Source: Klebsiella pneumoniae (GTDB lineage: Bacteria; Myxococcota_A; UBA796; SXON01). Taken from it: a stretch of DNA of 64,000 bases. A program made the position numbers and the translations under genes. The DNA is taken from contig CAMAWH010000006.1 in NCBI GenBank assembly GCA_945861635.1, forward strand, positions 83,692-147,691, given 5' to 3'. The notes beneath the pieces were generated by a model. The model worked only from the letters and a program-made list of their open reading frames with translations, made no database searches and had not been told where the DNA came from. Below are positions 8,906 through 16,153 of the stretch, piece by piece (within the stretch, counting starts at the first letter, position 1; the number at the start of each line of letters is the position of its first letter).

Positions 8906-9059
8906 TGGAGCCGTCCAAAAATAACTGGCAGCACCGAGGGCGTCGGCGCGCCGCGAGCGCAAGGCGAGAAGAGCGAGCATACGCCAGGTTGTGAGCGATG
9001 AGCAACGCAGCGATCGTGGATGCGACGGCGGCCGAATGCGTCCGTTATTTTTGGACGGC
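8906..9059. repeat. Inverted-repeat element between convergent genes (MITE-like)
   Basis: A perfect 16-base inverted repeat, GCCGTCCAAAAATAAC at 8910-8925 and its complement at 9044-9059, encloses 118 bases with no intact gene. The pentamer GACTT occurs at 8901-8905 and again at 9060-9064 and could be a target-site duplication, but the left end would then carry four extra bases. The longer form of the left end, GGAGCCGTCC...TGGCAGC (8907-8932), recurs at 15368-15392 with one A fewer. This is consistent with a small non-autonomous element or transposon remnant. A regulatory or terminator function cannot be excluded, because both loci lie between convergent genes. Confidence 0.55.
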
Positions 9060-9062
9060 GAC

Positions 9063-9455
9063 TTACGTCCCCTTGATGTCGTCCATCGTCCAGACCGTCA
9101 GGACCTTGACCTTGGCGCCGGTGCCGATGATGCGTGCGTGACAGGCGAGACGCTGGCCGGGCTTGCCTTTTTCCGCCAGCAGTTTCGCCTCGGTTGCCGC
9201 GGGCTCGGCGAGGCCCGTTCCGTCGATCACATCCACTGCGCACTCCCCGCAGTGCCCGTCCGGGCACCCGGTGGCGATGGGCGTCTCCAGCGTTTGCGAG
9301 GCCATCACGAGGCTGTACCGACTCTCGCACTTCACCTGATGCTCCGCCCCATTCGGGAGCACGAACGTGACCGTGAGTCGTTCTGTATTCGGTGGCGCCG
9401 TCGGCCCACGCCCGAGCGCACCCTTGATTTTCGCGCGGATTCCCCAGGGCGTCAT
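9063..9455 (-). CDS. Plant-type 2Fe-2S ferredoxin
   Basis: This 130-residue protein has a ferredoxin fold of about 90 residues after a basic N-terminal extension. The cluster ligands are C-x4-C-x2-C in GCPDGHCGEC and a distal Cys in LACHARI. The segment between, VIDGTGLAEP, is a usual loop. It would carry single electrons to an unidentified partner. ATG 9455 has AGGAGG eight bases upstream, and overlaps the stop of the LOG-family gene as ATGA, so the two are co-translated. A second, adrenodoxin-type ferredoxin lies at 50657-51106. Confidence 0.9.
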   Translation of the reverse strand: MTPWGIRAKIKGALGRGPTAPPNTERLTVTFVLPNGAEHQVKCESRYSLVMASQTLETPIATGCPDGHCGECAVDVIDGTGLAEPAATEAKLLAEKGKPGQRLACHARIIGTGAKVKVLTVWTMDDIKGT

Positions 9456-10288
9456 CGGCCTTCCTCCTCTTCAATGATATCCAGTTCGCGGGTAAGGAAT
9501 TCGAAGGCTTCCGCCACGGAATCGGTTCGGTACATCAACGTCAGATCCTTCTCTGCGATGGTACCCCATTCGACCATGGCGTCGATGTGCAGCACGTCAT
9601 CCCAATACTCCGTTCCGAACAGCACCATGGGGAGCGGCTTCTTGATCTTACCAGTTTGGCGAAGCGTCAGGATCTCGGCCAATTCATCCATCGTGCCGAA
9701 CCCGCCGGGCATGATCACCATGGCCTTGGCGAGGTAGGCGAACCAGTACTTTCGCATGAAGAAATAGTGGAACTCGAACGCGAGCTCTGGCGTCACATAC
9801 CGATTCACGTTCTCCTCAAAAGGGAGGGAGATGCCGAGGCCGACGCTTTTGCCGCCGGGAACGTCGGATGCGCCGCGATTGGCCGCCTCCATGATTCCGG
9901 GGCCGCCACCGGAGCAAATCAGGAAGTGTTTCTTCTTCTTTTCACGGGCCATGCTCCAAACGGTGAGCAAGCGCGCGAGTTCACGAGTATCCGCATAGAA
10001 GCGGGAGATTCGTACGCCGCGCTCGGCTTGCAGGAGGGCGCGATTCAGGTGCACCCGAGCCTCGGCGGTGCTGGCCGCCGCGAGATTTTCCTGCGCGTGG
10101 GTCAAGTCGCTCGCGGCGAGGGACGGTTCCTTGACCCGTGCGGATCCGAAGATGACGATGGTATCACGTACCTTTTCCTGTCGGAAGCGGGCTTGCGGCT
10201 CCTGGTACTCGCACAGGATGCGGATGGAGCGCGAGCTGGGACCATTGAGGAAAGTCAGGTTTTTATATGCTTTTTCAGTGCCGGGCAC
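9452..10288 (-). CDS. LOG-family (TIGR00730-like) nucleotide monophosphate nucleosidase
   Basis: The protein is 278 residues from GTG 10288, which has GGAG five bases upstream; the frame is open further, but upstream residues look random. The Rossmann-like core has ICSGGGPGIMEAANRGA and the family hallmark PGGFGTMDE, with an Arg/Tyr-rich FFMRKYWF segment between them. Related proteins (PpnN, LOG) hydrolyse the N-glycosidic bond of nucleoside monophosphates; older annotations call them lysine decarboxylases. It is the first gene of a two-gene operon with the ferredoxin. The pairing of these two functions has no obvious biochemical reason. Confidence 0.88.
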   Translation of the reverse strand: MPGTEKAYKNLTFLNGPSSRSIRILCEYQEPQARFRQEKVRDTIVIFGSARVKEPSLAASDLTHAQENLAAASTAEARVHLNRALLQAERGVRISRFYADTRELARLLTVWSMAREKKKKHFLICSGGGPGIMEAANRGASDVPGGKSVGLGISLPFEENVNRYVTPELAFEFHYFFMRKYWFAYLAKAMVIMPGGFGTMDELAEILTLRQTGKIKKPLPMVLFGTEYWDDVLHIDAMVEWGTIAEKDLTLMYRTDSVAEAFEFLTRELDIIEEEEGR

Positions 10289-10407
10289 AAATTCTCCGAA
10301 CGGGTTTGTCCTTTCATAACCCGAGCCGTCACGGTTTTTCGCACGTCGGTGTCGAGAGGATGTCCCCGTGCCGCACAACGCGCTGGGGTCACCCCCACGG
10401 AGACGCC

Positions 10408-10968
10408 ATGAACCGCTTGATTTGGAGCATCCTTCCCCTTGCCGCACCCCTCGTCGCGCTGAGCGGGTGCATCTTTTACGACCGCACCGGAAAGTGTTGG
10501 CAGCGTGACCATCATGGCGAGGATAGCGATGGTGCCTGCGTCGTAGAGAGTGACACGGCGGGGCTCTCCGATGGAAGCGGCGATACCGGGGCCTCCGCGA
10601 CGCCGTCCGCAAGCTTCTCCCTTGCCCCCGATGAAGCCGACGCGGGCGAGGCGATCATCGCATCGCTGACGGTGGAGGGGGAGTTCGATCTCGCAGCCGT
10701 CACCGAGGTCGAAGTGTTCGGCGACGTGACGCTGCTTGCGGCGCACAATCGCGGCAGCGAGATCCTGCTGTCCATCGCCGTCGATGACCGCGCGGCCGAC
10801 GGCAGCGCCGACCTGCTCCTGCACATCGACGGCGATGCCGTGTTTGTCGAGGGCGCCTTGATCCTCCACGCGGCCAAACGATCGGACAGCGGCGATGGTG
10901 GCGATGGCGATGGTGGCGACGACGCGGACTGCACGCATTCGTCCAGCAGCGACCCTGACTGTTCGTAG
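10408..10968 (+). CDS. Acidic lipoprotein of unknown function
   Basis: ATG 10408 has GGAG six bases upstream. The 186-residue product has a conventional lipoprotein signal peptide ending in the lipobox VALSGC. The mature part begins with a His/Asp-rich stretch (CWQRDHHGEDSDGAC), followed by a likely beta-sandwich (residues 50-155) and a C-terminal Asp/Gly repeat, SGDGGDGDGGDDADC. The two halves are probably disulfide-bearing. No family was recognised. The cluster of His near the N-terminus and the acidic tail could bind divalent metal, which is only an inference. Confidence 0.8.
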   Translation: MNRLIWSILPLAAPLVALSGCIFYDRTGKCWQRDHHGEDSDGACVVESDTAGLSDGSGDTGASATPSASFSLAPDEADAGEAIIASLTVEGEFDLAAVTEVEVFGDVTLLAAHNRGSEILLSIAVDDRAADGSADLLLHIDGDAVFVEGALILHAAKRSDSGDGGDGDGGDDADCTHSSSSDPDCS

Positions 10969-10981
10969 CGAACTCCGGAAT

Positions 10982-11012
10982 CGGGCGGCCCTCTCCCAGG
11001 AAGGCCGTCCCG
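10982..11012 (+). terminator. Stem-loop after lipoprotein gene
   Basis: CGGGCGGCC (10982-10990) pairs with GGCCGTCCCG (11003-11012) with one bulged base and a 12-base loop. It starts 14 bases after the lipoprotein stop codon. There is no T-run, so termination strength is uncertain. It separates the lipoprotein from the sigma-factor operon. Confidence 0.35.
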
Positions 11013-11134
11013 ACGCGGTTTCGGAAGCGCGCGCCCACTCTCCGCGCGCGGCACTCCCCTCGCCCGCGGCACCTTGCCAGCGCGAGATACACGGCGCGTC
11101 CAGCGGGATGCTCTCGCACAAGGAGGGCGGCGCG

Positions 11135-11638
11135 GTGGATTCGCTGGACATTCCGACGCTCTACCGGCGCTACGGCGATCTGGTGTACGGTCGCTGCCGT
11201 ACACTTCTGCGAAACGACGCCGACGCGCAGGACGCGCTGCAGGAGGTCTTCCTCAAACTGTACCGCTACCGGGAAAGCTTTCGGGGAGAAGCTTCTCCCT
11301 CGACGTGGATTTTCAAGATCACCACCACCACCTGCCTCAACCGCCTGAGGACACGGCGTCGCCGCCCCGAAGATCCGGTGGAGGAAATGCCACCGATGCC
11401 GACGACCGACAGCGTGCTCGACACTCTCGCCGTGCGGGAACTCTGTGACCGCCTGCTTGACGGAGCCGACGAACGGACGCGCGAATGCGTCGTGTACCAC
11501 TTTGTGGACGGAATGACCCACGACGAAGTGGGCGAACTCCTCGGCATCAGCGGCGCTGCCGTCCGAAAGCGCATCGCAACCTTCCGCGCGTCTATCGCCG
11601 CGAATCCTCCCCTCTGGCTGAAGGAGTCCGCGCCATGA
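11135..11638 (+). CDS. ECF-type RNA polymerase sigma factor
   Basis: This 167-residue protein has the two-domain ECF layout. Region 2 includes LYRRYGDLVYGRCRTLLRN, DAQDALQEVFLKLYR and STWIFKITTTTCLN; region 4 has YHFVDGMTHDEVGELLGIS and AAVRKRIATFR. GTG 11135 is chosen because AGGAGG lies about seven bases upstream; ATG 11108 is an alternative. The stop overlaps the next start as ATGA. The downstream zinc-finger membrane protein is the likely anti-sigma factor, so this sigma is probably held at the membrane and freed on a signal. The caspase-fold gene third in the operon is a likely target or partner. Confidence 0.92.
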   Translation: MDSLDIPTLYRRYGDLVYGRCRTLLRNDADAQDALQEVFLKLYRYRESFRGEASPSTWIFKITTTTCLNRLRTRRRRPEDPVEEMPPMPTTDSVLDTLAVRELCDRLLDGADERTRECVVYHFVDGMTHDEVGELLGISGAAVRKRIATFRASIAANPPLWLKESAP

Positions 11639-12330
11639 GCCATATTTCCACTCTTCGCCTTCATCAATTCCGCCTCGGGGAATTACCCGACGCAGACGAC
11701 GCCGCGCTTCGGGTTCACCTGGCCGATTGTGCGCTCTGCGCCGGGCGACTCGGCTCGCAGCACGCCACACAGCTCGCGTTCGCGCGGCTGCCGATGCCGA
11801 GCGCGCTCGTCCCGAAGCCCACAATGTGGGAAAGGCTTGGTGCCATGCGATGGTTGTTTGTCGTCGCCCCGGTGTTCGCAGCGCTCTTTCTCACCGTGCG
11901 TCTCGGGCCGAGCATCGTGGATCCCGTCGCTCCGGGGGAGCCGGATGGACGGACCAAGGGCGTGCATCCCGGTCTCGAAGCGTGGGTGCAGACGGGCCAG
12001 AGCACTCGCCCGCTCTACGCAGGCGAAAAAGTGCGCGCCGGCACCCGCGTACAGTTGAAATACGACGCTCGCGGCCACCGCTTCGTCACGCTCGCGGGTC
12101 GGGATAGCGTCGGCAACGTCGATGTGTACGGCACGCTCGACGGCGCGGGCGCCGGACTACAAACCGCTCCCTTCTCGCTCACCCTGGACGACGCCAAGGG
12201 CGAGCAGGCATTCTATGCGATTCTGACCGATACCCGCCCCGCTTCCAATGAAGTGGTAGACATTCTCCATCGCGACCCGGTACGAATGGATCGCGCCGAA
12301 GTGGCGTCTCTGGTGATCCAGAGGGAGTGA
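11635..12330 (+). CDS. Zinc-finger anti-sigma factor, single-pass membrane protein
   Basis: The 231-residue protein starts at ATG 11635 with AAGGAG upstream. The N-terminal cytoplasmic part has the ZAS-type motif H-x3-C-x2-C in VHLADCALC, which binds zinc and clamps the sigma factor. A single membrane segment (WLFVVAPVFAALFLTV) follows at about residues 80-95. The periplasmic remainder has a FecR/immunoglobulin-like pattern (YAGEKVRAGTRVQLKYD, FVTLAGRDSVGNVDVYG) and a C-terminal region that contains a caspase-operon type DPVRMDRAEV. It overlaps both neighbours and so should be made in fixed ratio to the sigma factor. The signal sensed by the periplasmic domain is unknown. Confidence 0.88.
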   Translation: MSHISTLRLHQFRLGELPDADDAALRVHLADCALCAGRLGSQHATQLAFARLPMPSALVPKPTMWERLGAMRWLFVVAPVFAALFLTVRLGPSIVDPVAPGEPDGRTKGVHPGLEAWVQTGQSTRPLYAGEKVRAGTRVQLKYDARGHRFVTLAGRDSVGNVDVYGTLDGAGAGLQTAPFSLTLDDAKGEQAFYAILTDTRPASNEVVDILHRDPVRMDRAEVASLVIQRE

Positions 12331-12332
12331 AC

Positions 12333-14117
12333 GTGCTGTTTCTCGCCAGCCTTGCGCACGCCACCGTATTGCGCCACGCCGTCGTGGTCGGTGCGAACTA
12401 TGGAGGTTCCGGGCTGGACCCCCTGCGGTACGCCGAGAGCGATGCGACGCGCATCGGTGACCTGCTTTTGGAATTGGGTGGATTCGATCCGGTCTACGTC
12501 ACCGTGCTCTACGCGCCAACCGCGGCGGAACTGAAGGCGGCGCTTCACGAGCATTCTGCGATCTCCTCCAGTTTTGACGATGATCTGTTCCTATTCTACT
12601 ACTCAGGCCACGCCGACGCGAGGGGTCTGCGCATCGGCACCGAAGCTTACGCCTACGAGGCGCTGCGCAGCGATATCCGCGCCATGCCTTCGGAAGTCAA
12701 GATCGGCATGCTGGACGCCTGTCGGTCGGGAACGATCACGCGGCTGAAGGGTGCAGCGCTCTCCCAACCGTTCCTGGTACAGGACCGCCTTGCCGCCGAG
12801 GGAGAAGCGTGGATCACCGCCGCAAGTGCGGATGAGAGTGCGCAGGAGTCGGACCGGCTCCGCGGCAGCTTTTTCACCCACTACCTGATCTCCGGCATGC
12901 GCGGCGCGGCCGATACGGGAGATGGGGAAGTATCCCTGCAGGAAGCCTACAACTACGCCTCGGCGCGCGTAATCGATCAGACCGGCGGCACGCTCGCCGG
13001 CGCGCAGCACCCGAACTACGACTACCGGCTCAAGGGCGAACGTGATCCGGCGCTCACCCGCGTGAGCCAGGGCCGGGCCACGGCGACGCTGCCTGCGGAT
13101 CTCGTCGGCCAAGTCACGGTGTCGCGACTGCCAGATCGCACGCCCGTTGCGGAGGTCGCCAAGGTCGCCGGCCAGCCAGTGACGCTCGCGCTCGCGCCGG
13201 GAAATTACAAAATTCGCCTTCAACAAGGTAAAGAATTCCGCGAAGCCGAGATCATGCTCTCCGACGGCGCGCGCATGACACTGTCGCGATGGGGCGCTAG
13301 CAATGTCGAGGCCGGGTCGGTCAAGGGAGGGACGTTTGCGTTGGACAGCCGAGATCTGGCCCGCAAAACGGCAGACGCCGGCCGAAACGCGTTCATCGAC
13401 CTCCTGAATCCGAATGACCTGCGCCACTCCCCCCTTCTGGCCGGCGGAATCAGCGCCGTCGGCCCCGGAGGCGGTCAATTCTACAACGGGCAATGGGCCA
13501 AGGGGACGCTGTACCTCGGCACGGTGGGTTCGCTGTTCGCAGCGTCCGTATTCTCCAACCAATCTGGTTTTTTCACGGGTGCCATCACCGGCCCCGACCC
13601 GTTGATGATGACCGCGGCCATGTTCTATGGGGCAGCCATGGCGGACGCGTCGTACAACGCGGACCGGCGTGAGGAATGGCGCCCGAACACCGGCGTTTCC
13701 GTAGCAACGTACTCCGCGTGGGATCCACGCCTTTCGCTTGCTACGCCCTATGTCGCAGGGATAACGGCGGACTGGCATTTTGTGCCAAACGTCTCCATCG
13801 GGCTGGACCGCTTCGGATGGACGCGCAGTCCCGACGGAGAGGAGCGGTGGAACTTCGGTACGCGGGCGATGTTCGCGATCGAGGGGAAACATGTTCGCCC
13901 GGCGCTTTTCGTGGGTTTTGGCGGGCGCGTCATCGACACCAGAGTCGAGGCGGCAACGCGCTCACGTCTGGTCGGAACCGTTGGTGCGGGCGGCAACTTC
14001 CGCTGGTACGTGACGCCCCGGTACTTCATCGAGAACGAGGTGCGCGTCGAAAGTGAAGGTGGGCGGATGGTCATTTTGGCAGGCGGCGGCGTCGGCGTGC
14101 ACATCGGCGGGGAATAG
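12333..14117 (+). CDS. Caspase-fold (C14, orthocaspase) protein with PEGA-like and envelope domains
   Basis: Starting at GTG 12333 (GGGAG five bases upstream; GTG 12327 is possible) the protein has 594 residues. It begins with a short hydrophobic leader VLFLASLAHA. The p20-like domain carries the catalytic dyad H93 (FYYSGHAD) and C130 (MLDACRSG). Around 240-310 is a PEGA-like beta domain (VTLALAPGNYKIRLQQGKEF). Then comes GPGGGQFYNGQWAKGTLYL with two hydrophobic stretches, as in DUF5683-type membrane domains. The last 150 residues alternate like outer-membrane beta strands and end GVGVHIGGE. Family knowledge: orthocaspases cleave after Arg/Lys. The leader implies the protease faces the periplasm. 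It is the third gene of the sigma/anti-sigma operon. Confidence 0.87.
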   Translation: MLFLASLAHATVLRHAVVVGANYGGSGLDPLRYAESDATRIGDLLLELGGFDPVYVTVLYAPTAAELKAALHEHSAISSSFDDDLFLFYYSGHADARGLRIGTEAYAYEALRSDIRAMPSEVKIGMLDACRSGTITRLKGAALSQPFLVQDRLAAEGEAWITAASADESAQESDRLRGSFFTHYLISGMRGAADTGDGEVSLQEAYNYASARVIDQTGGTLAGAQHPNYDYRLKGERDPALTRVSQGRATATLPADLVGQVTVSRLPDRTPVAEVAKVAGQPVTLALAPGNYKIRLQQGKEFREAEIMLSDGARMTLSRWGASNVEAGSVKGGTFALDSRDLARKTADAGRNAFIDLLNPNDLRHSPLLAGGISAVGPGGGQFYNGQWAKGTLYLGTVGSLFAASVFSNQSGFFTGAITGPDPLMMTAAMFYGAAMADASYNADRREEWRPNTGVSVATYSAWDPRLSLATPYVAGITADWHFVPNVSIGLDRFGWTRSPDGEERWNFGTRAMFAIEGKHVRPALFVGFGGRVIDTRVEAATRSRLVGTVGAGGNFRWYVTPRYFIENEVRVESEGGRMVILAGGGVGVHIGGE

Positions 14118-14131
14118 GCCATAGTCTCGCG

Positions 14132-15367
14132 ATGAAGCTCACCGCGCTGCTCGCTCCCATCGGACTGCTCACGCCTGTGGCGCTCCTGTCGGCGTGCCAA
14201 ACGGCCGATCGCGACATTGACTCGACCGCGATCGGCGAGGACGATGCCGATGCCGATGCCGACGCCGACGCCGACGCCGACGCCGATGCCGACGCCGACG
14301 CCGATGCCGACGCCGATGCCGACGCCGATGCGGACTGGGTGCGCGTAGACGAAATGGGAAATGTCATGGAACGAAGCGTGGATGTGGCCGTCGCGCCTGA
14401 CGGCACCGCGTTCGTCTCATGGGTGGACAGCCGGGACATCGTATGGGTGCGCCGGTCCGACGACGGCGGCGCGACCTGGGGCGAAGCGGCGGAGGTCAAT
14501 ACCGACGGGTCTACCGCCGGCGTCACGATGGCGCGCCGCCCCTACGTGGCCACGGATGGCAATCGGGTGGCCGTCACCTTTGTCGATCTCAACGCCGGCG
14601 TCGTCGAAGTCTATGAATCCAAGGCGGATTCACTCGCGTTCGGATCCACCGTGACCCTCGGCGGTGAAGCCACGTTCAACGACTTCGCCAAAGCGCTTTT
14701 CGTGGAAGGCGAGTTGATCGTCGTTTGGCAAACCTATACGCCGGATGGCGCCATGGTCCTTGCCCGCGAGTCTACGGCATGGGATGAAGAGGCCGCCGAC
14801 GACGGCGTGCCCGGCCTGCCCTGTGAGTGTTGCCCACTCGACGCGCTGGCCGCCAGTTCGGGCGATCTCCTCATCGCTTTCCGCAACAACAACAGCAACA
14901 CGCGGGAGCATTGGGTGTCGATGCTCCCAAGTGGCGACAGCGCGGAGATCTCGGACACGGAGGGCACGCTGTGGGAGTGTCCGATGGAAGGCCCACGCCT
15001 CGGAGAAGCCGACGGCGCCGTGCTCGCCGTGTGGGCGGACGCTTCCATGTCGGCCGCCACGTGGATGGCGACGAGCGTCGATTCTGGGCGGACCTGGTCC
15101 GGCGAGAGGGACATCTTTGGCGAGAATGGCACCAGCAGCCCAAGCATTGCGACGGCAGCCGGCGGCATCGTCACGGTTACGACGGAGGTCGGCGGACGCG
15201 CGATGATGGTGGGCAGCGTAGACGGAGGTGCTACGTTCAGCACTCCCGTCGATCTATCATGTCCGAGCGGAAATATTGGCTACCCGCAGCTTGACGGAGA
15301 TGGCGGCATCATCGTTGCCGGGGGGTCCGCCGGGGACGGCACGGCATGGGTGAGCAGGGTGCAATAA
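14132..15367 (+). CDS. Sialidase/BNR-type beta-propeller lipoprotein with Ala-Asp tract
   Basis: The 411-residue protein has a signal peptide ending in the lipobox ALLSAC. After a short linker comes an uninterrupted Asp(Ala-Asp)15 tract, encoded by the hexanucleotide repeat at 14243-14335. The body is a beta-propeller with Asp-boxes (RRSDDGGATW, SVDSGRTW, SVDGGATF) spaced along the chain, as in sialidase-like folds. A Cys-rich loop, PGLPCECCPLDALAAS, is unusual for these propellers and could bind metal or form disulfides. Asp-boxes are structural, so no glycosidase activity can be claimed. It is 15 bases downstream of the caspase-fold gene and may be co-transcribed. Confidence 0.85.
   Translation: MKLTALLAPIGLLTPVALLSACQTADRDIDSTAIGEDDADADADADADADADADADADADADADADADWVRVDEMGNVMERSVDVAVAPDGTAFVSWVDSRDIVWVRRSDDGGATWGEAAEVNTDGSTAGVTMARRPYVATDGNRVAVTFVDLNAGVVEVYESKADSLAFGSTVTLGGEATFNDFAKALFVEGELIVVWQTYTPDGAMVLARESTAWDEEAADDGVPGLPCECCPLDALAASSGDLLIAFRNNNSNTREHWVSMLPSGDSAEISDTEGTLWECPMEGPRLGEADGAVLAVWADASMSAATWMATSVDSGRTWSGERDIFGENGTSSPSIATAAGGIVTVTTEVGGRAMMVGSVDGGATFSTPVDLSCPSGNIGYPQLDGDGGIIVAGGSAGDGTAWVSRVQ
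14243..14335 (+). repeat. Hexanucleotide (GCCGAY) tract encoding Asp(Ala-Asp)15
   Basis: Fifteen and a half tandem copies of GCCGAC or GCCGAT encode alternating Ala and Asp directly after the lipoprotein N-terminus. The period of six keeps the frame when copies are lost or gained, so slippage would change the length of the acidic spacer without disrupting the protein. Confidence 0.95.
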
Positions 15368-15392
15368 GGAGCCGTCCAAAATAACTGGCAGC
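15368..15392 (+). repeat. Solo copy of the dispersed repeat, between convergent genes
   Basis: The 25 bases GGAGCCGTCCAAAATAACTG followed by GCAGC match 8907-8932 except for one missing A. It starts at the base after the TAA stop of the beta-propeller gene and ends 5 bases before the stop of the convergent His-rich lipoprotein gene, filling nearly all of that 30-bp gap. Confidence 0.7.
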
Positions 15393-15397
15393 TACCT

Positions 15398-16153
15398 TCA
15401 CTCCGTGGCGTTGAACCCAAGTGAGAAACTCGTCTCACCCACCGTGACGCTCACAGTGACCGGTCGAGACCCCGCTCCCGCCCCTTTGGCGGAGAGCATC
15501 CCCAAGCCGTCTGCCACCATCGGAATCGTTGCGTCCCCATCCTTGATCGAGCCGGAAATCGGCCCAGTAACGGCGTTTCTGTGCTCATCCGTCAGCCACG
15601 CCCGGTAGCTGCCATCCTTGGGCGCGTACTCAACGTGCATGTCGCCCCACATGCTGACCTGCCCTCCGTGCAGCGTCGTGTGGTCGTGCGATTCCAGCCC
15701 GACGGTCGCCGCCTCAAACGAGGCGCTGACCGCCTTTCCCGAATGACGGAGGGTGAGGACAACGGTGGCGGGCTGTCCCTGAACCAACGTTGTGCCGGCG
15801 TGGAGGTGATCGCCCAGCGCCATCAGCTCGACCGTGGTCACGCCCGAAGCGGACTTTATGACCGCGTTTCCGCTATATCCCTCCACCGCCATCGGAGTTT
15901 GTGCGCCGTCCGACAGATAAAACATCACGCCCGCGGGCAGCATGAGCGCCTCGACGTGGATGTCGCCGACCGTTTGCACCATGCCGCCGTGGGGGGCGGC
16001 GTGGGCGTGCTCTCCGCCTGCATGAGGGGCTGCCGGCGCCTCGGCCGTCGGCGGCGGGGATGCAATCGGCGTGACCGGCGGGATCGGTGTGATCGGCGCC
16101 TCGGCCGGCGGAGACGAGCACGCGGACATGGCGAAAAGGAGGGTGAACATCAT
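15398..16153 (-). CDS. His-rich lipoprotein, last gene of metal-efflux operon
   Basis: The 251-residue product begins MMFTLLFAMSAC, a signal peptide of only eleven residues before the lipid-modified Cys. A Pro-rich linker leads to a His-rich stretch (HAGGEHAHAAPHGG). Two related half-modules follow, one with HGGMVQTVGDIHVEAL and one with HGGQVSMWGDMHVEYA, each followed by about 80 residues of beta structure. This duplicated His/Glu motif is a plausible site for Cu, Ag, Zn or Co. GGAG is upstream of the start, and the gene overlaps the RND pump gene as ATGA. A metallochaperone or periplasmic buffer for the pump is inferred from position. Confidence 0.82.
   Translation of the reverse strand: MMFTLLFAMSACSSPPAEAPITPIPPVTPIASPPPTAEAPAAPHAGGEHAHAAPHGGMVQTVGDIHVEALMLPAGVMFYLSDGAQTPMAVEGYSGNAVIKSASGVTTVELMALGDHLHAGTTLVQGQPATVVLTLRHSGKAVSASFEAATVGLESHDHTTLHGGQVSMWGDMHVEYAPKDGSYRAWLTDEHRNAVTGPISGSIKDGDATIPMVADGLGMLSAKGAGAGSRPVTVSVTVGETSFSLGFNATE

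Noticed and set aside
8930..9043. Remnant of a transposase C-terminus inside the inverted repeat
   Set aside because: Only a short minus-strand stretch (IAHNLAYARSSR) looks suggestive. No catalytic residues are present, so it was not listed as a gene.
7933..9474. A 513-codon minus-strand frame across the exported protein gene and the inverted-repeat element
   Set aside because: The plus-strand gene has a Shine-Dalgarno and signal peptide. The minus frame mixes unrelated compositions and overlaps the ferredoxin gene in another phase.
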